Notes under the pieces: model-generated
The model's input: only the letters and a program-made list of their open reading frames with translations
What the model was told of the DNA's origin: nothing
The model's database searches: none
Program-made: the position numbers and the translations under genes
From: Oscarella lobularis
Lineage: Eukaryota > Porifera > Homoscleromorpha > Homosclerophorida > Oscarellidae
Assembly (NCBI RefSeq): GCF_947507565.1
Contig: NC_089176.1
Span: 2,666,001 to 2,730,000, forward strand
DNA length: 64,000 nucleotides
Reading direction: 5' to 3'
Part shown: positions 26,853 to 39,700 of the stretch, piece by piece
Position numbering within the stretch: position 1 is the stretch's first letter
Layout: each line of letters opens with the position of its first letter

Positions 26853-28758
26853 TTAGTCATTTCGATAACGGAAATTCCTATTTAGAAAAAACGAAACGGC
26901 TATGACCAATGCCATGAGCCCTGAATAGACAAAAAACTCCGCCTTGCGTGCAAGCGGAATTTCAGCGAGTCCAGCCATCGCTGCCGTTCCCAACGCCTGC
27001 GAGAGAAACCCGAGGGCAGTAGCAAAGTTCTTTGAATTGTTCGGAGCTTGCGAATAGGCAAACTCAAGTACGGTCACAGAGACGAGAACTTCGGCAAATG
27101 ATATGGCAATGTACTGGGGCACTTGCCACGCTAGATTCACATTGCCCCGGCAATCAACAACTGGAACTTCGATGTATAGCTCAAGAAGTCCGGCGAGAAT
27201 GAAGCTAATTGCAGCAGCCGTCATTCCGGCAAAAATCTATATATCCAGTAAATAATATGTTTTGTAATTGTGTAGAGGTTCTCTTACTTTGTGGAGAGGA
27301 CGAATCTTGACGTTCATCGTTTTTTCAATGTGAGGATAAACGACGTACTCCATCAGTGGAATAAAGATCACAACGAGAACGTCGTTGAAACTTGGCATCA
27401 GGTCTGAATAGAAAAGCAATTAATTACGATTAACCATTTAATTAATTAAACCTTACCTGGAGGCACGTGAAGATCACCAAAATAGCAATTCATCCTTTGC
27501 CCCTGCAGAACCCAGACCGAGTTTTGTTGAAAGAAAAGAGCCCAATACACGATAAGAGGTGAAAAGACGGCTATGATTCCCTTGAGTTCTTTTACTTTCG
27601 CCAGTAGTCGTTTGCCAAACGTTGGTGGTCGATGCTGTTGAACAGACTGTCCTTCGGTGAGCAGATTCGCCGTCTCTTCGGCATTTGGAATCTGCAAGAC
27701 GTTCACCATGGACCAATGACGTCTAATGCAAGCAAATAAAATTACCCTTTTTTTGCAGTTGCACCCATATACAGGAGGCACTTTTCTGTAGCAGAAGCTT
27801 CCACTCAAGAACGACAAGGTAGAAGCCACAACGGTTCCTTCAATGTCGTAACGTAGAAAAGTAAGAAAAGTGGAGGGCGAGCGTCCCTTACCTACTATAG
27901 AGGCAAAACAAATGAAAAATCCAAACGTCTGGCGCAAAATTGGCGCTCCTGATTCCGAGAATAGGGACCCTATGTTCTGGAATAGATAATACCAGCCAAA
28001 ACCGCGGGCTTTCTCCTTCTCCTTATTAATTAAATAATCAAATAACTAGTTTTTGCAAACGAAAATTTGAACTAAAACCTGCTCTTCCGTAAACTGATCC
28101 CCAACAAATACACTCTGAACTGTCGATAAGCCTATCCCAATGTTTAGAAGCTAACAAGAATATCGATGTCCAACGTACTCAAGAATACGTATTTACACCA
28201 TTACCAATAGGGCGAGTGAGGCAAGACCGAGATCGAGGTGGAGATGAGTTGATGTCGTATTGGATCCATTGGCCTTCACTGCTATTGACAGATCGTAGTG
28301 GCTTACGCCACTAGGAAGTATTTGCCACGTTGTGAACAGAAGAACTGCCCCGCCCAGAGTACTAAAGAGACAAGACAGCACCTGCGTCTTGTAGTTGCCT
28401 TTATCAAATAATTGTTCATTTTATTATGCTAACGAGGACGAAGCCACCTAAGAGGAGATCTGCTAGAAAGCCTGCGACGAGTGCCGATATTTGCTGCAGA
28501 GCAACGATGACGTTGAAGCAGGTCGTGCTCAAACGATTGATCTTTTGCTTTCCTAATGTGCCTCCCAGTGTAAAATTGAACAAGAACTTTGAGAAATAGA
28601 GCTCCAAAACGGCTTGTAGGCCAGACGACGCATAGCTGCATAGGAGAACTCACTTTCTATCGCGAAGAACGAGCCGACGTATACTTTAGAGTTGCCGTCG
28701 TAGTCATGAGGAAAGCCATCGCTTTCCATGGGTACTTTGCGGAGTCTCCGCCTTCCAT
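26853..28758 (-). CDS. Proton-dependent oligopeptide transporter (POT/SLC15 family), paralogue 2
   Basis: Exons (minus): 28685-28758, 28448-28635, 28205-28398, 28079-28150, 27892-28021, 27746-27837, 27457-27691, 27288-27403, 26853-27236; 1485 bp, 494 aa. It is strongly similar to the transporter at 23895 in every exon (CFNVIVALQQISALVAGFLA, FGWYYLFQN, WQVPQYIAISFAEVLVSVTV) and has the same intron positions and phases. The start codon at 28758 gives MEGGDSAKYPWKAMAFLM, aligned with the N-terminus of paralogue 1. Without the 49-bp first intron (28636-28684) the frame would be broken; recognising it restores continuity. The two genes face each other tail to tail, so they arose by inverted duplication. 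A foldback element begins about 40 bp upstream of this start codon and may occupy the promoter. Confidence 0.92.
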
Positions 28759-28795
28759 TGGTTACGCCGCGCGCGTTAGCGCAGATTCTACGAGT

Positions 28796-29388
28796 CTGTC
28801 ACGAGGGGCTATAGAGGGGCTAGGGACCGAGACATGTGATTCTGCGCAGTAGACGCACGTGACGTAAACCCCACTTGTCTCTCGTTCTCTGTACAGAAGC
28901 AAGTGTGGAAGCTCGCATATGATGAAAAAAATCCCAATAATAGTTGTTAGAAACCCGTTTCTACTTTTTCAGGGATTCGTGTTTGCAATTACCGTCGCCG
29001 TTTCAAAGCGACGACTATTATCGTTTCGACGATAACCAGAAAGCGCTCGAAAATGTTTCTGGCACATTCTAGGGTATCATTTACCTACATATACAAGGTT
29101 TCGGTTGAATTTCAGCATTTGAAGGAGGCTATAGACAAAGAAGAACAGTCTCTTTTTCATGTAATATGCTGAGAAACCTTTGTATGTAGGTACATGTTAC
29201 TCTAAAATGTTCTAGAAAATTTTTAAAAGGTTTCTAGATTTTGGAAATTTTTTCTTCGATTTGCGAGCTTCCACCCTAACACACTCCCTAAAACGAGACA
29301 AGTGGGGTTTTACGTCACGTGCGTCTACTGCGCAGAATCACATGTCTCGGTCCCTAGCCCCTCGGGCAGCCCCTCGTGAGATTGTCTA
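28796..29388. mobile_element. Foldback (long terminal inverted repeat) MITE-like element
   Basis: The outer arms, 28796-28905 and about 29290-29388, are near-perfect reverse complements, sharing for example GGGACCGAGACATGTGATTC and its complement. An inner pair also matches: ACCTACATATACAAGG at 29083 against the complementary CCTTTGTATGTAGGTA at 29178. The whole segment of about 590 bp could fold on itself. It encodes nothing, as expected of a non-autonomous foldback transposon. Target-site duplications could not be identified with certainty. The left end abuts the start of the POT paralogue 2 gene. Confidence 0.75.
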
Positions 29389-30791
29389 CCTGTGGGTCTA
29401 CGTACGAGCAGTGAAAAGACGATCAAAGCGACCTGAACCGTCTGTGACTGCGGTGGCCGCATTTTCGTACGTTTGTCGTTCAGTTCGCGACGCGACTGCG
29501 TGAGCGAGTCAAAGGCTTCGCTAACACGCCGACTAAAGATCGTGATGTCAGCTAATTAACCTTCGTTTTTTTCGCGTATATATCTACTAGAAACCGAATC
29601 GCGGCGAAATTTTGCTCGTAGCCATAGCAGAATTGAATTTTCAGTTGATTCGCGTTGGTTCCCTATTGGAAACGACTCGCGTTTTCGTGCTGTAAAGCTG
29701 CGGTAGAAAACGAGGCCTCGCCCCAGCTTTTATATCTACACTCTCCCCAAGGCTGTTGTTTTATGACTGTTGTTGTATTATTATCGCAGCTGCTAAAGAA
29801 TTAGCGCAAGTATGAATATTTAAAGGACATGCTCTAGCTCTTTCTTACTAAAAATACGGGATGACGCATCTACTAAATACCGCATGTCTTTGACCGCCTC
29901 TCCCCTAGCTCACGCGGTGTCAGAGGTCGTTTGTGTCTCACATACATAAGGAAGCGCGCGCACTAATTAGGTTCGCTGGCAATTGACGGGATCGTTTGAT
30001 TCATCCGAAAAAATTCTATTAGCGTGTATCTCAGCCAAAAGTTTTTCCCAAACGCCGCTTTATGACGAGTTCTTGTTAAGCCGGTCGTTTATAGACTATA
30101 CATAGTAGGCAAATGCAAGGCACCGTTGCCTGTGCCTGTGACGTACCGGCCGGCCAGAATTTCAATACAATTCACCCCGGCTCGTTTGACCCCGGACGGC
30201 GGACATGTTGCCTTCTCGTGCGTCAAGAAGCCGGCGAAGCAGCAGTAAACAGATAGACCTCGTCTATTTATGTCAGACTCGCGCGGGTAAGGGTTGAAGG
30301 TAAATGGATGACGTAGAGGTGTTAGTGTCACCGTCCTTAAATTCATTCTTCAATGAACATACGTCTGCACTGGAGATTTGGCAGTTAGTGAAGGAAAAGG
30401 GGACTTCAAATGGGCAGAATCAACGATCTCTACTTCATGTTAGACGTGACGAACGGACTTGAATGAACATTGACGTCCAACAATAAATAGAAATCATCAA
30501 GTTGGACCAGGATCATTGCACGACGATGACGATGCGGACGAAGTCCTACTAAAGCGGCGCAGCTGGTGCGCGAATATTTTTCCCAATAATTCAATAGTGT
30601 CGATGAGGATGCCCGTTTTCACTGCCTGAGATAGAATTAATCGGAATAGCGAAGCATCAGTCACGACCGCGGTTCGGAAGCGAAGGGGAAAATTTTTCAT
30701 GATGGAGAATCGCGACCACGCCCCTAATTGACGATAACTCAATAAGTCCCTTACAAGTTCGCGAAGCTGCGCAGTGTCCAGTACACCTTGC
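29389..30791. other. Intergenic upstream of the giant Sushi gene
   Basis: About 1.4 kb with no convincing exon on either strand. Presumably contains the promoter of the gene starting at 30792. Confidence 0.5.
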
Positions 30792-33700
30792 GATGGAGCG
30801 GAACCCTGCTGGAGTCGGCTTTCTCTTTGCCGCCTTATTTCTCGCGCTCATCGTCGAAACCACGGGTGAGACACAACGCAGAATAACGCGACGCTTCCGG
30901 GTGTCCTGAGACGTCTCGTGTCTCTCGATGCGAGCTAGAGGCCCTCTCGACGCGGAGAGACTCTCTCCAAGCGCGTAGTCTTAGTGAAAGGAGAGAAGGG
31001 GGTTCGTTCCCCTTTCTGTATGTCGATTTCTTTCTCGCAGGCGAACCACCCGCCCTTCTATTCAACTGCGATTGCTGTGCGTGCGCTTACACGAAGAACG
31101 TCTCGACCGGATCGCTCGATTTCGTCGAAGATTCGTCTCCGGTCGCCGTGACGGGAGGCGACATGAGAATAAAATATCCGAACGTGACAGGGTGCGCCTT
31201 CCGCAATTTATTCATACGTCCATGCCCACACGCACTAATCCGTATAATAGTCAGCTTTTGACGAGGGCATCGATCGACTTGACGGGCGCCGATTTGACGC
31301 CTAGCGAAAAGATCGAACTTTCGCATTCGGTCACGTCGTTCGGCCTGACACTCGTCGCGGAGGTGAGTCCGGCCCCCCGGTGCATGCGTTTTCCGACAAA
31401 CTTCCTTTAGACACCAACGACGATCGAAATCAGCGGCGCCGCGTCGCTCGACATTTACGAATACGCTTTGAACAACGTCACATATTCGAACACGTTAGTA
31501 CAAGAAAACGGGTCTAAGTCGACAATGAACCTATTTACCGCATCTTAGTGACGATCTGTACGGCATCGCCTCTCGATTTGTTAACTTTACTGTATGGGAC
31601 GGGTCGTATCAGGTGTCAGCTATTATAACGTAACCAGGGGACACGCTTCCGATTGGTCCCGCCTTTTCGAATTTTTTCTTCGTCTTTTTCAGAATTCAGC
31701 TAATCGATCGTGCGAAACCGCCCGTTGTTTGCAACGCGATGCCCGAGGTGGCGTACACCGAAGGCAACGCGTACGTGAACGTCAGCAGCGAATTGACGAT
31801 CAGCGACGAGGGCAAAGTTCAAGGGTAAATTCTTGGGAAGCTATCTCTCTTCCTTCCCCTTGGTATAATTTATTCTCGACGTCGCGCAGGATCTACGTTG
31901 TCATAAGCAACGCCAAGGACGGCGACCGTCTCGTGTATCACGGCGATGACGATCTCGTGGAATCGTCGCCATCGATCGTCATGTCGTCGCATCAAAATCT
32001 CACGTCTTTTGTACGTCTTCGGCGAAAAAAAAAAACAACGATGTGCATGCTTATAAGGTGTGTTTTTATTTTTATCAGTCGTTTCGAACGGCCGCTTCGC
32101 CGGCTGTGTACAATAGCGTCCTCCGTCGAATTGCCTTCACCAACACGCTGCCTGCTCCGGCGCATTTGGACGGCGAAACCAGGTCCATAGATATAGAAAA
32201 CCATACGTTATTGAAATGAAATCATTGCCCCCGTGCCCGCAGAACCATCACTTTCTTAGTGACAGACGAATCGGGAAGCTCCACTGTTGTCGTCATTTCC
32301 GTGAGTCCGCCGTCGCGCTTCGTCTGATCTGATTGAGAATGGAATCTGTTCCATTGTTCTATCGCGCTCTAGGTCAAGATCGTTCTCGTCAATGATCCGC
32401 CCTCGTTTCTCGTCGACGGGCTTCGTCGACGCAACGCCACCTACGAAGCGGGAGGAGATCCGGTGCGACTGTTCCCCGACGACGTCGACATCGTGCTTTC
32501 CGATCCGGAAGGCGACGAGCGAGCGTGGCGCGTCGAAATCGACGTCGAGCCGCCCTACCTGGGCAATCGGGTCAACGTCTCGAACGCCGACGTGTTGAGG
32601 ACGGTGACGGAGGTTGTGAGCGGATCCAGAACGACGTATACAGGTGTCGCCTCCTTTGGCGATTATGAACGGGTAATGATCGAATGAGAAAGAGCGCTAC
32701 GGTAGAACCTCGAATCTCGCCGCGAGAGCGAAAACACACACATAGGCACACATATGCTTCAACGATTACGTTAGGAAACTAAGCTACCATCCTATAGAGT
32801 TATCCTTTCCTTCTGTTTGTCTTCCGAGGGTAATTGTAATTGGAGATTCTGCTGTCTCACCATTGATTATCTTACCGTTGACGTTCTTTCCTCTTGCGCA
32901 GATTCTTCGTCAGCTTCAGTACTCAAGCGAAACTCCCGTTCCCGGGTACGTCACCGTCTCCATCACGATATGGGGTCCTCGAAGAAGGACTGAAAGCGAT
33001 CCCGTCAACGTCGTCATCTACACAAATATATCCTCGTGTTCAGGTGAGGGACTGTCGACCATACATACGTATTGCTTGCTCTAAATCGTCATTTTTTTTC
33101 TAGATTTGCCTTGTTCCGTGCTCGACGTTCCGGTGAACGGATCGCGAGACGGCGGCGATTCGACGTGCAGTTGGACGGCGCTCTTCGCCTGCGACGAGTG
33201 CTTCGAAATCGCGAACGGTTCGCTCAGTCGAACGTGCAATCCCGAAACGGGCAACTTCACGGGAACCCAACCGACGTGCAATTGTGAGAGAGAGAGATAG
33301 AGAGAGAAGTACATGTATACAGCAAGAGAACTCGATGTTTTTTTCTTATAGTCGTTCAGACGACGTGCGATCCGTTGCCCCAACCCGAGAACGGATTCAT
33401 TTCGGCGTCGTCGTCAAACGAACCGTCTCCCTGCGGCGACACGGTCGAATTTTGGTGCGACACTTGCCATCGTCTGAGCGGATCGGCGACGCGCACGTGT
33501 TTGTCGAGCGGCGAGTGGTCCGGCACGCAGCCGACTTGCGAATGTCAGTGAAGAAAGAAATCGGGTTATTGTAAATGATTTTTGTCTTTTCTAGTCAAGA
33601 GCGATTTGACTTGTCCGCGGTTTCGACCGCCGCCGAATGGATACGTCGAAGCGAACGGAACCGGATGCGATGCCAGAACTCTTTTCCAATGCGACCCCGG

Positions 33701-36700
33701 CTACGTGGTCATAGGCGAATTGGGATCGATCTGCAGAGAATCGTCATCAGACGAAGAAGTACTCGAATGGTGCACGACTTCCTTCAGATGCCTCGGTAAA
33801 GACACGCGCAATGAATAACGAATATATGAGGAAATGTCTCCGTTAGGTGTCGTAAATGTCGCTCTCACCGTTCGCGACGAAACGACGGGCGACTCGCTTC
33901 GCGGCGCTCGCGTCGTCATCTACGCGAGAGATTCGACGACGATGGACGAGTACGCGACGATCGAGTCGCTCAACGACACCTTCGTCGTCGCCGTGCCCGT
34001 CGACTACGAACTGATCGTTCTCGTCGCCGGATTATCGAACTACGCTCCTTCGACGGTCTCGTATAAACCGATCTTCGGCGGAGGTGTGCCGTCCCACTCG
34101 CTCGCTTCGAATTATTTATTATTTTCTTCTCTTCTTTTATAGATCAGTCTCTCGATTTGTTTGTGAGTCCGATGACGTCGTTCGACGATTATCGTCGAGT
34201 GCTCGTCAACGTTTCCACGTCGTCGCTCGCCGGTCTTCCGTCTCTCTCCCTCGCCGACGGCACTCTACTCGACGTTCTCGACGCCCGCGCGATTTTCAGT
34301 TCCGATTACGACGGGACTTTGGCGGACGTTTTCAACGAGACGACGATTCCGTCGAACGATACGCGACCTCTTCTGACCTTCGACGTCGCCGTCGTCGACG
34401 TCGAAGTGAGACGCTACGACTTCGACGCGTTCGCTTGGGAACTCGTTTCGACGAACGCTTCGTCGTTCGTCGTCGAAGCGTACGGCTGGTGGATCGCGAC
34501 GGTCGCTCGTCGACCGAACGACGACGCTCTGACGTGCGTCTCCGCGTCGTTTTTCTATCGCGCGAGCGTCGTCGACCGACCGCTCGCCTATGCGTCGGTC
34601 GCTTGGAACGGAGAAGACTACGGACACTGGAGCGCGGCGACGGCCGACGCTAACGGGCGTCTTTGCGTCGTAGTGCCCGTTTGGAGTTCGACGATTATGC
34701 TCGTCGATACGAGCCGAGCGGCGCTCTCAACGCAGACGTTTTCACTGACCGTCGAGTCGACTGGCAATAGCACGTTGCATTGCGGAGGAAATTGTTCCAC
34801 TCATATCAACGTTACAGGTAGAAAGCGCGTCTTTTATCCAAGTATCGCGTTCTGATGATTTTCTATAGTCGTCGACTGCGGGGGTTTGGATGCTCCGGAC
34901 GGTGGCTTTGTGAGTCAGACTTCGACGTTGTCTCTCTTCGGTAGCGTCTCCGTTTTGGCCGTGACGGAGTTTCAGTGCAAGCGCGGTCATCGGTTGACCG
35001 GCGCGTCGCGGGCGACTTGCCTTTGGAACGGAACGTGGAGCGCGACGCCGCCCGATTGTCCGAGTGCGTGATCACCTGGACTCGTTCTTGTCTCTCTCTT
35101 TGATTGATTGATTTTTTTTCGCGTCGTAGTCGTTGATTGCGGGTCTCTTTTTGCGCCGGAGGACGGATTCGTTCGCTTGAGCAACTCGTCGACGACGTTC
35201 AACTCCGTTGTGACGTTCGGGTGCGACGTCGGTTACGAGTTGCAAGGTTCGTCCAGTCGTCGGTGTCAGGAAAACGGAAACTGGTCAAACGCGCAGCCTA
35301 CCTGCGAAAGTATATACCAAAGTTACTTACTGTCTTTTGAATTATGTGTCACTCGTTCTCTGCAGTCGTGAATTGCCCAGATTTTGGCCCTATTAGTGAC
35401 GGAATGATCTCCAACGGATCGACGACGTACTTGTCAAAACGTTTTCTTGAATGTGAGAAGGGATACGAACCCACGACGGTTGCCGTTTTCACGTGTGAAG
35501 CGAACGGGAATTGGGACTATTCAGAAAAACCGGAATGTGGAAGTTAGAAAGTTTAATTCGTCATCTTCGATATCCTCAATTTTTATTCGTCACAGAAATT
35601 AAATGCCCAGAGGCGGAGAACTATCCTGTAAATGCTGTCCTGACACATGGAACAACCAACGCTGCAGGTTTCGAGCTGCACTATTCTTGCAACGACTGTC
35701 ACGAGAAAGTTGACGGCGATACGGTAGTGAAGTGTGTCGGACAAGCAACCAAAGAAGGAGTGTGGGAAGGAAAACCGGCGGTTTGCGAAGGTTAGAGAAA
35801 CGCTTCGTTCTTTTTCTGCTACACTCAAGATCGTCAAAAACAGAGGGGAGGTGCGATTCATTGGATCGTCCGGATAACGGCTGGAACTTGAACTTGAATT
35901 CGTCCTCGACGTGTGCGACGATATACCAATTCGGTTGCAACGTCGGCTATAATTTGACTGGATCAGAGTACAGGCAGTGCCCGAAGAAAGCGGTGATTGA
36001 GTCGGAAAAGGATTTGGGCTGGAGTGGAACCGAGGCTCACTGTCAAAGTAGGCAAAGAGAACGTTTTTCCCTTCGCGTATAAACATAGTTGCGCGCGTGC
36101 GTTTAGTCGTCGATTGCGGCGGTCTCGATGTGCCGCAAAACGGCGACGTGTTCGGCAGTGCGACGACGTACAATTCGACGCTTCGCTTCGACTGCGACGA
36201 GTGCTATCGACTCGAAGGCTCAACCGAGAGAGTGTGCTCCGCGAACGGCACGTGGAACGGCACTCAGACGACGTGCCATCGTACGAGACCCTCTTTTTTT
36301 CTCGTAGCGTTTTAAAAAAAGTTCTTTTTTAGTTGTTCATTGTTCTCCGCTTCAAGTTCTGGACAACGGGCGCGTGTCGACGAATTCGACGTCCTGCGGA
36401 ACGACGGCGTCGTTCGAGTGCGATCGAGGGTATGAGGGTTCGACGCAGCGCACCTGTATGGAAAACGGCACTTGGAGCGGAACGGAAACGCAGTGCAAAA
36501 GTGCGTAAAAAGAAGTGTCCAAAGATAAGGCGATTAAACTTTTTTTCTTGTCTCAGTTCTGGATTGTTACGACGTCGACGTTCCCAACAGCCGAAAGAAG
36601 GCGACCGGGACGGTCTACAAATCGTCCATGTCCTTTGAATGCGAAGCATGCTTCCTCATGTTCGGCTCGTCAGAAATCGAGTGTTTGGAGTCGGGCAAAT

Positions 36701-39700
36701 GGAGCACGACAGACATACAGTGTCGACGTGAGTCACGAGCACGAAATCATTTTATTTTTTCTAAAATGCATTTTTTTCTTCTACGTCGTGCAGCGAGGGA
36801 ATGCTCGCCGCCTGACCATCCGGACAACGGCCGACGAGTCGGCGCGAATTGGACGTGTTCGGCGACCGTTGAGTTTGAGTGCGACGACGGCTACTATCTC
36901 GTCGGCTCGTCGAATCGCACTTGTCAGCCGAACGAAAATTGGGACGGCGAAGAGACGGAGTGCCTTCGTAAGTGGGTCAGCAAGACGAAATCTAAATTTT
37001 TAGCATTTTGCTCACCAGCTAAAGACTGCGGAAAGCCGAAGAATCCGAGAAACGGACGCGCCGAGTTAGTGGTGTACAGAGAGACGACGTATCAATCTAT
37101 GGCAGTTATTACCTGCGACGAGTGCTGTGAGCCGGCCGACGTGTACAACACCACTTGCCTCGCCAGCGGCGAATGGAGTCGCCCTTATCCGGTTTGTCGA
37201 GGTAGAATTGATTTCACGGCCGAGATCCCGCCACCTACGAGACCCCCCTTTTTTTAGAAATTGACGCGTGCGAGTCGAGCCCGTGTATGCACGGCGGTGG
37301 ATGCGTCGATCTGTTTGAAGGATATCGATGCTTTTGCACGTCGGAATTCGTCGGGCAGCAATGCGAAATTGGTACGATCGTTGAAAAAAATTCAAAGGAT
37401 AACCTTGAAACACGTCTCTTTCTCTCTCTCTTTCGTAGAGTCGTCGTCATTTGGAATATGCGGCATTCAAGAGTGCAGCTCTTTCGTGAGCACCGCTCGT
37501 CTATCGTTCTCGTGCGGCGACGATTCGTACTTGGAGACGTTCGTCGCGAATCTCTGCGACATGCTCACGAACGGCTCGCTCAGCCTTCTGGCGAACGGCT
37601 GGGGCCAGTCGGTGTGGACGTGCGTCGTGGCCAGCATCGCCAACGTCGTCGACGACATATACGGCGATCGCATCGACTCGCCGTTTGCGTCCGAGTGCCA
37701 AGAGACGAATCGGATTTTGTACGAACGCCAGAGTCAGTGTCTTGACGAAGGCTTGTGCGAAACCGTGTTTACTGCCGCCGACGCGGCAATCATCACGTCC
37801 CAGTGGCTCGACGGCTTGCCCGTCTTTCGCGATCGCGCCGTCGCCCAGTTGCTCGAACTCGTGCGCGCCTGCGGCGAGAACGCGACGAACGTCGCGCCGC
37901 TTCGACGCGAACTCGAAGCGGCCGGCTTCGTGATTTGCCTTCAAGTGACGGCCGCTAACGTTTCGGAGGCGAGGAAAAAGGCCGACGGATTGCGACGCCT
38001 AATACGCGAACAAACCGGTGCCGAAATGGTTCTTCTTGAAAACGGGGATATTCAATGCAACGCCGAATCAGGACGACGACGACGACGACGACGAGAAGTC
38101 GCCTTCGATATCGCAATTCTTAGCAACGGGACGAACGCACTTAGTAGCGAAAGTCTGTGCAATAACGGTCTTAACAACGTGACGTCGGGCAGTGGCGTCG
38201 AGTTGGTTTGTCCGGAGTGCGGCAACGGGCAAACAGAATTGCCGTCGGAGTCGTGCGACGACGGCAACGTCGTCGACGGCGACGGCTGCTCGAGCAACTG
38301 CACTATCGAGCCGTCGGCGTCGTGCAGCGTTGAGTTGAGCGGCCCGAGCCAGTGCGTCAATCTCACGTGCGGCGACGGCGTGCGCGCCGCCGGCGAGGAG
38401 TGCGACACGGGCGGCAAGACGGCCGGCTGCGTGGATTGCTCGATCGTGTTCGAGTGTTCGGAGAACGAGCCGTTTAAGCAGAGCGTCTGCACGCTCTGCG
38501 GTAACGGGATCGTCAACGACGACGAAGAGTGCGACAACGGCCGAAGTGCCGCTGGCGTCGTCGACGGCTGCGACGACAACGACGATGCGTGCGTCGTCGA
38601 TCCGTTTTTTGACTGTTTCGGCGGCGTCGGCGAACGGGGCTATTGCGAGCATTTTGCCGTCGACATGGACGAAGAATCGACTCGGATTTACTTCAATCAT
38701 ACCGTGTTCGTGTTCCTCGGCGAACCGGGACGCGTGAATGCGAGCAAATACGGCGACAAGGTAAGAACTGAAACGTACGTTGAGAAATGGGCTCAAATGT
38801 CTTTATTTGCCCAGGACTGGAGTTCAGTTACCGTCGAATACGTAGGATTTGAAGACGGCGTTGATTTAGTGGTATGGGGTTTTTTTAAACGACTATAATT
38901 TCCTTACTCCTTGCGACTTTATTATAGTCGGAACGTTGGCAGAGAGCCGTGTTTTCGAGCATTCAAGGAAGAGTGAACGGCAGTGGCGGCCTGTTCAACG
39001 GCACTGATATTAGACGAGTTGGCGACGCAACGTAAGAAATCGTTTGGGTCCTGTTTTTGCCGGCAGTTTACGTGTTTGGTACTACTGCATTGTAGTATGG
39101 TGATTGAACGGATAGCGAATTATTCGGTGAAACTGGAAACGATCATTCTTACGTTGGGGTTCTTGCACGCAGACAATAACGGCTCAGAGCCAGCGTTTAA
39201 AACAAGGTACAGGGACTCCAAGAAGACAGCCTAAGAGATGACGTTGTTTGCCTTTAGATTTGCACTGGTTACGGTGACCGACGCGAATGGGGTGTCGACG
39301 TCGCCGGCGATCAGCATCAGTCTTCGCTACGTTGGCCAAAACACGAATTCTCCAAGTTTGCAAATTCCAGGTGAGCGCATGCTAGACAATTTCTCGTCGC
39401 CACGACGCTCATTTGGTCGTTCAGATAATCGTCACGTGTTGACGGAAGACACGCCGGAGCCCGTCGTCGTCACCGGCGGTTCTTTGACTCTCGTCGATGC
39501 AGACAGCGACTTGTACGCGCACGAGACTCGGTCACTCTTTCTTCTCTCATTCGAGTATTCTAGCTATTACACTCAAGCTGCTGTCGTTCACATTGCGAGC
39601 AGAAGAAATTCCCTCGACGAACTTTTACACATCGATTCTTCAGCAGCGCCTAATTTGCAAGTGAAGAACGTCGACGGAGGTCGTATAGAGATCAACGGCT

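Noticed and set aside
28636-28684. Frameshift and stop codons suggesting that POT paralogue 2 is a pseudogene
   Set aside because: A 49-bp GT-AG intron explains the disruption and gives continuous similarity with paralogue 1.
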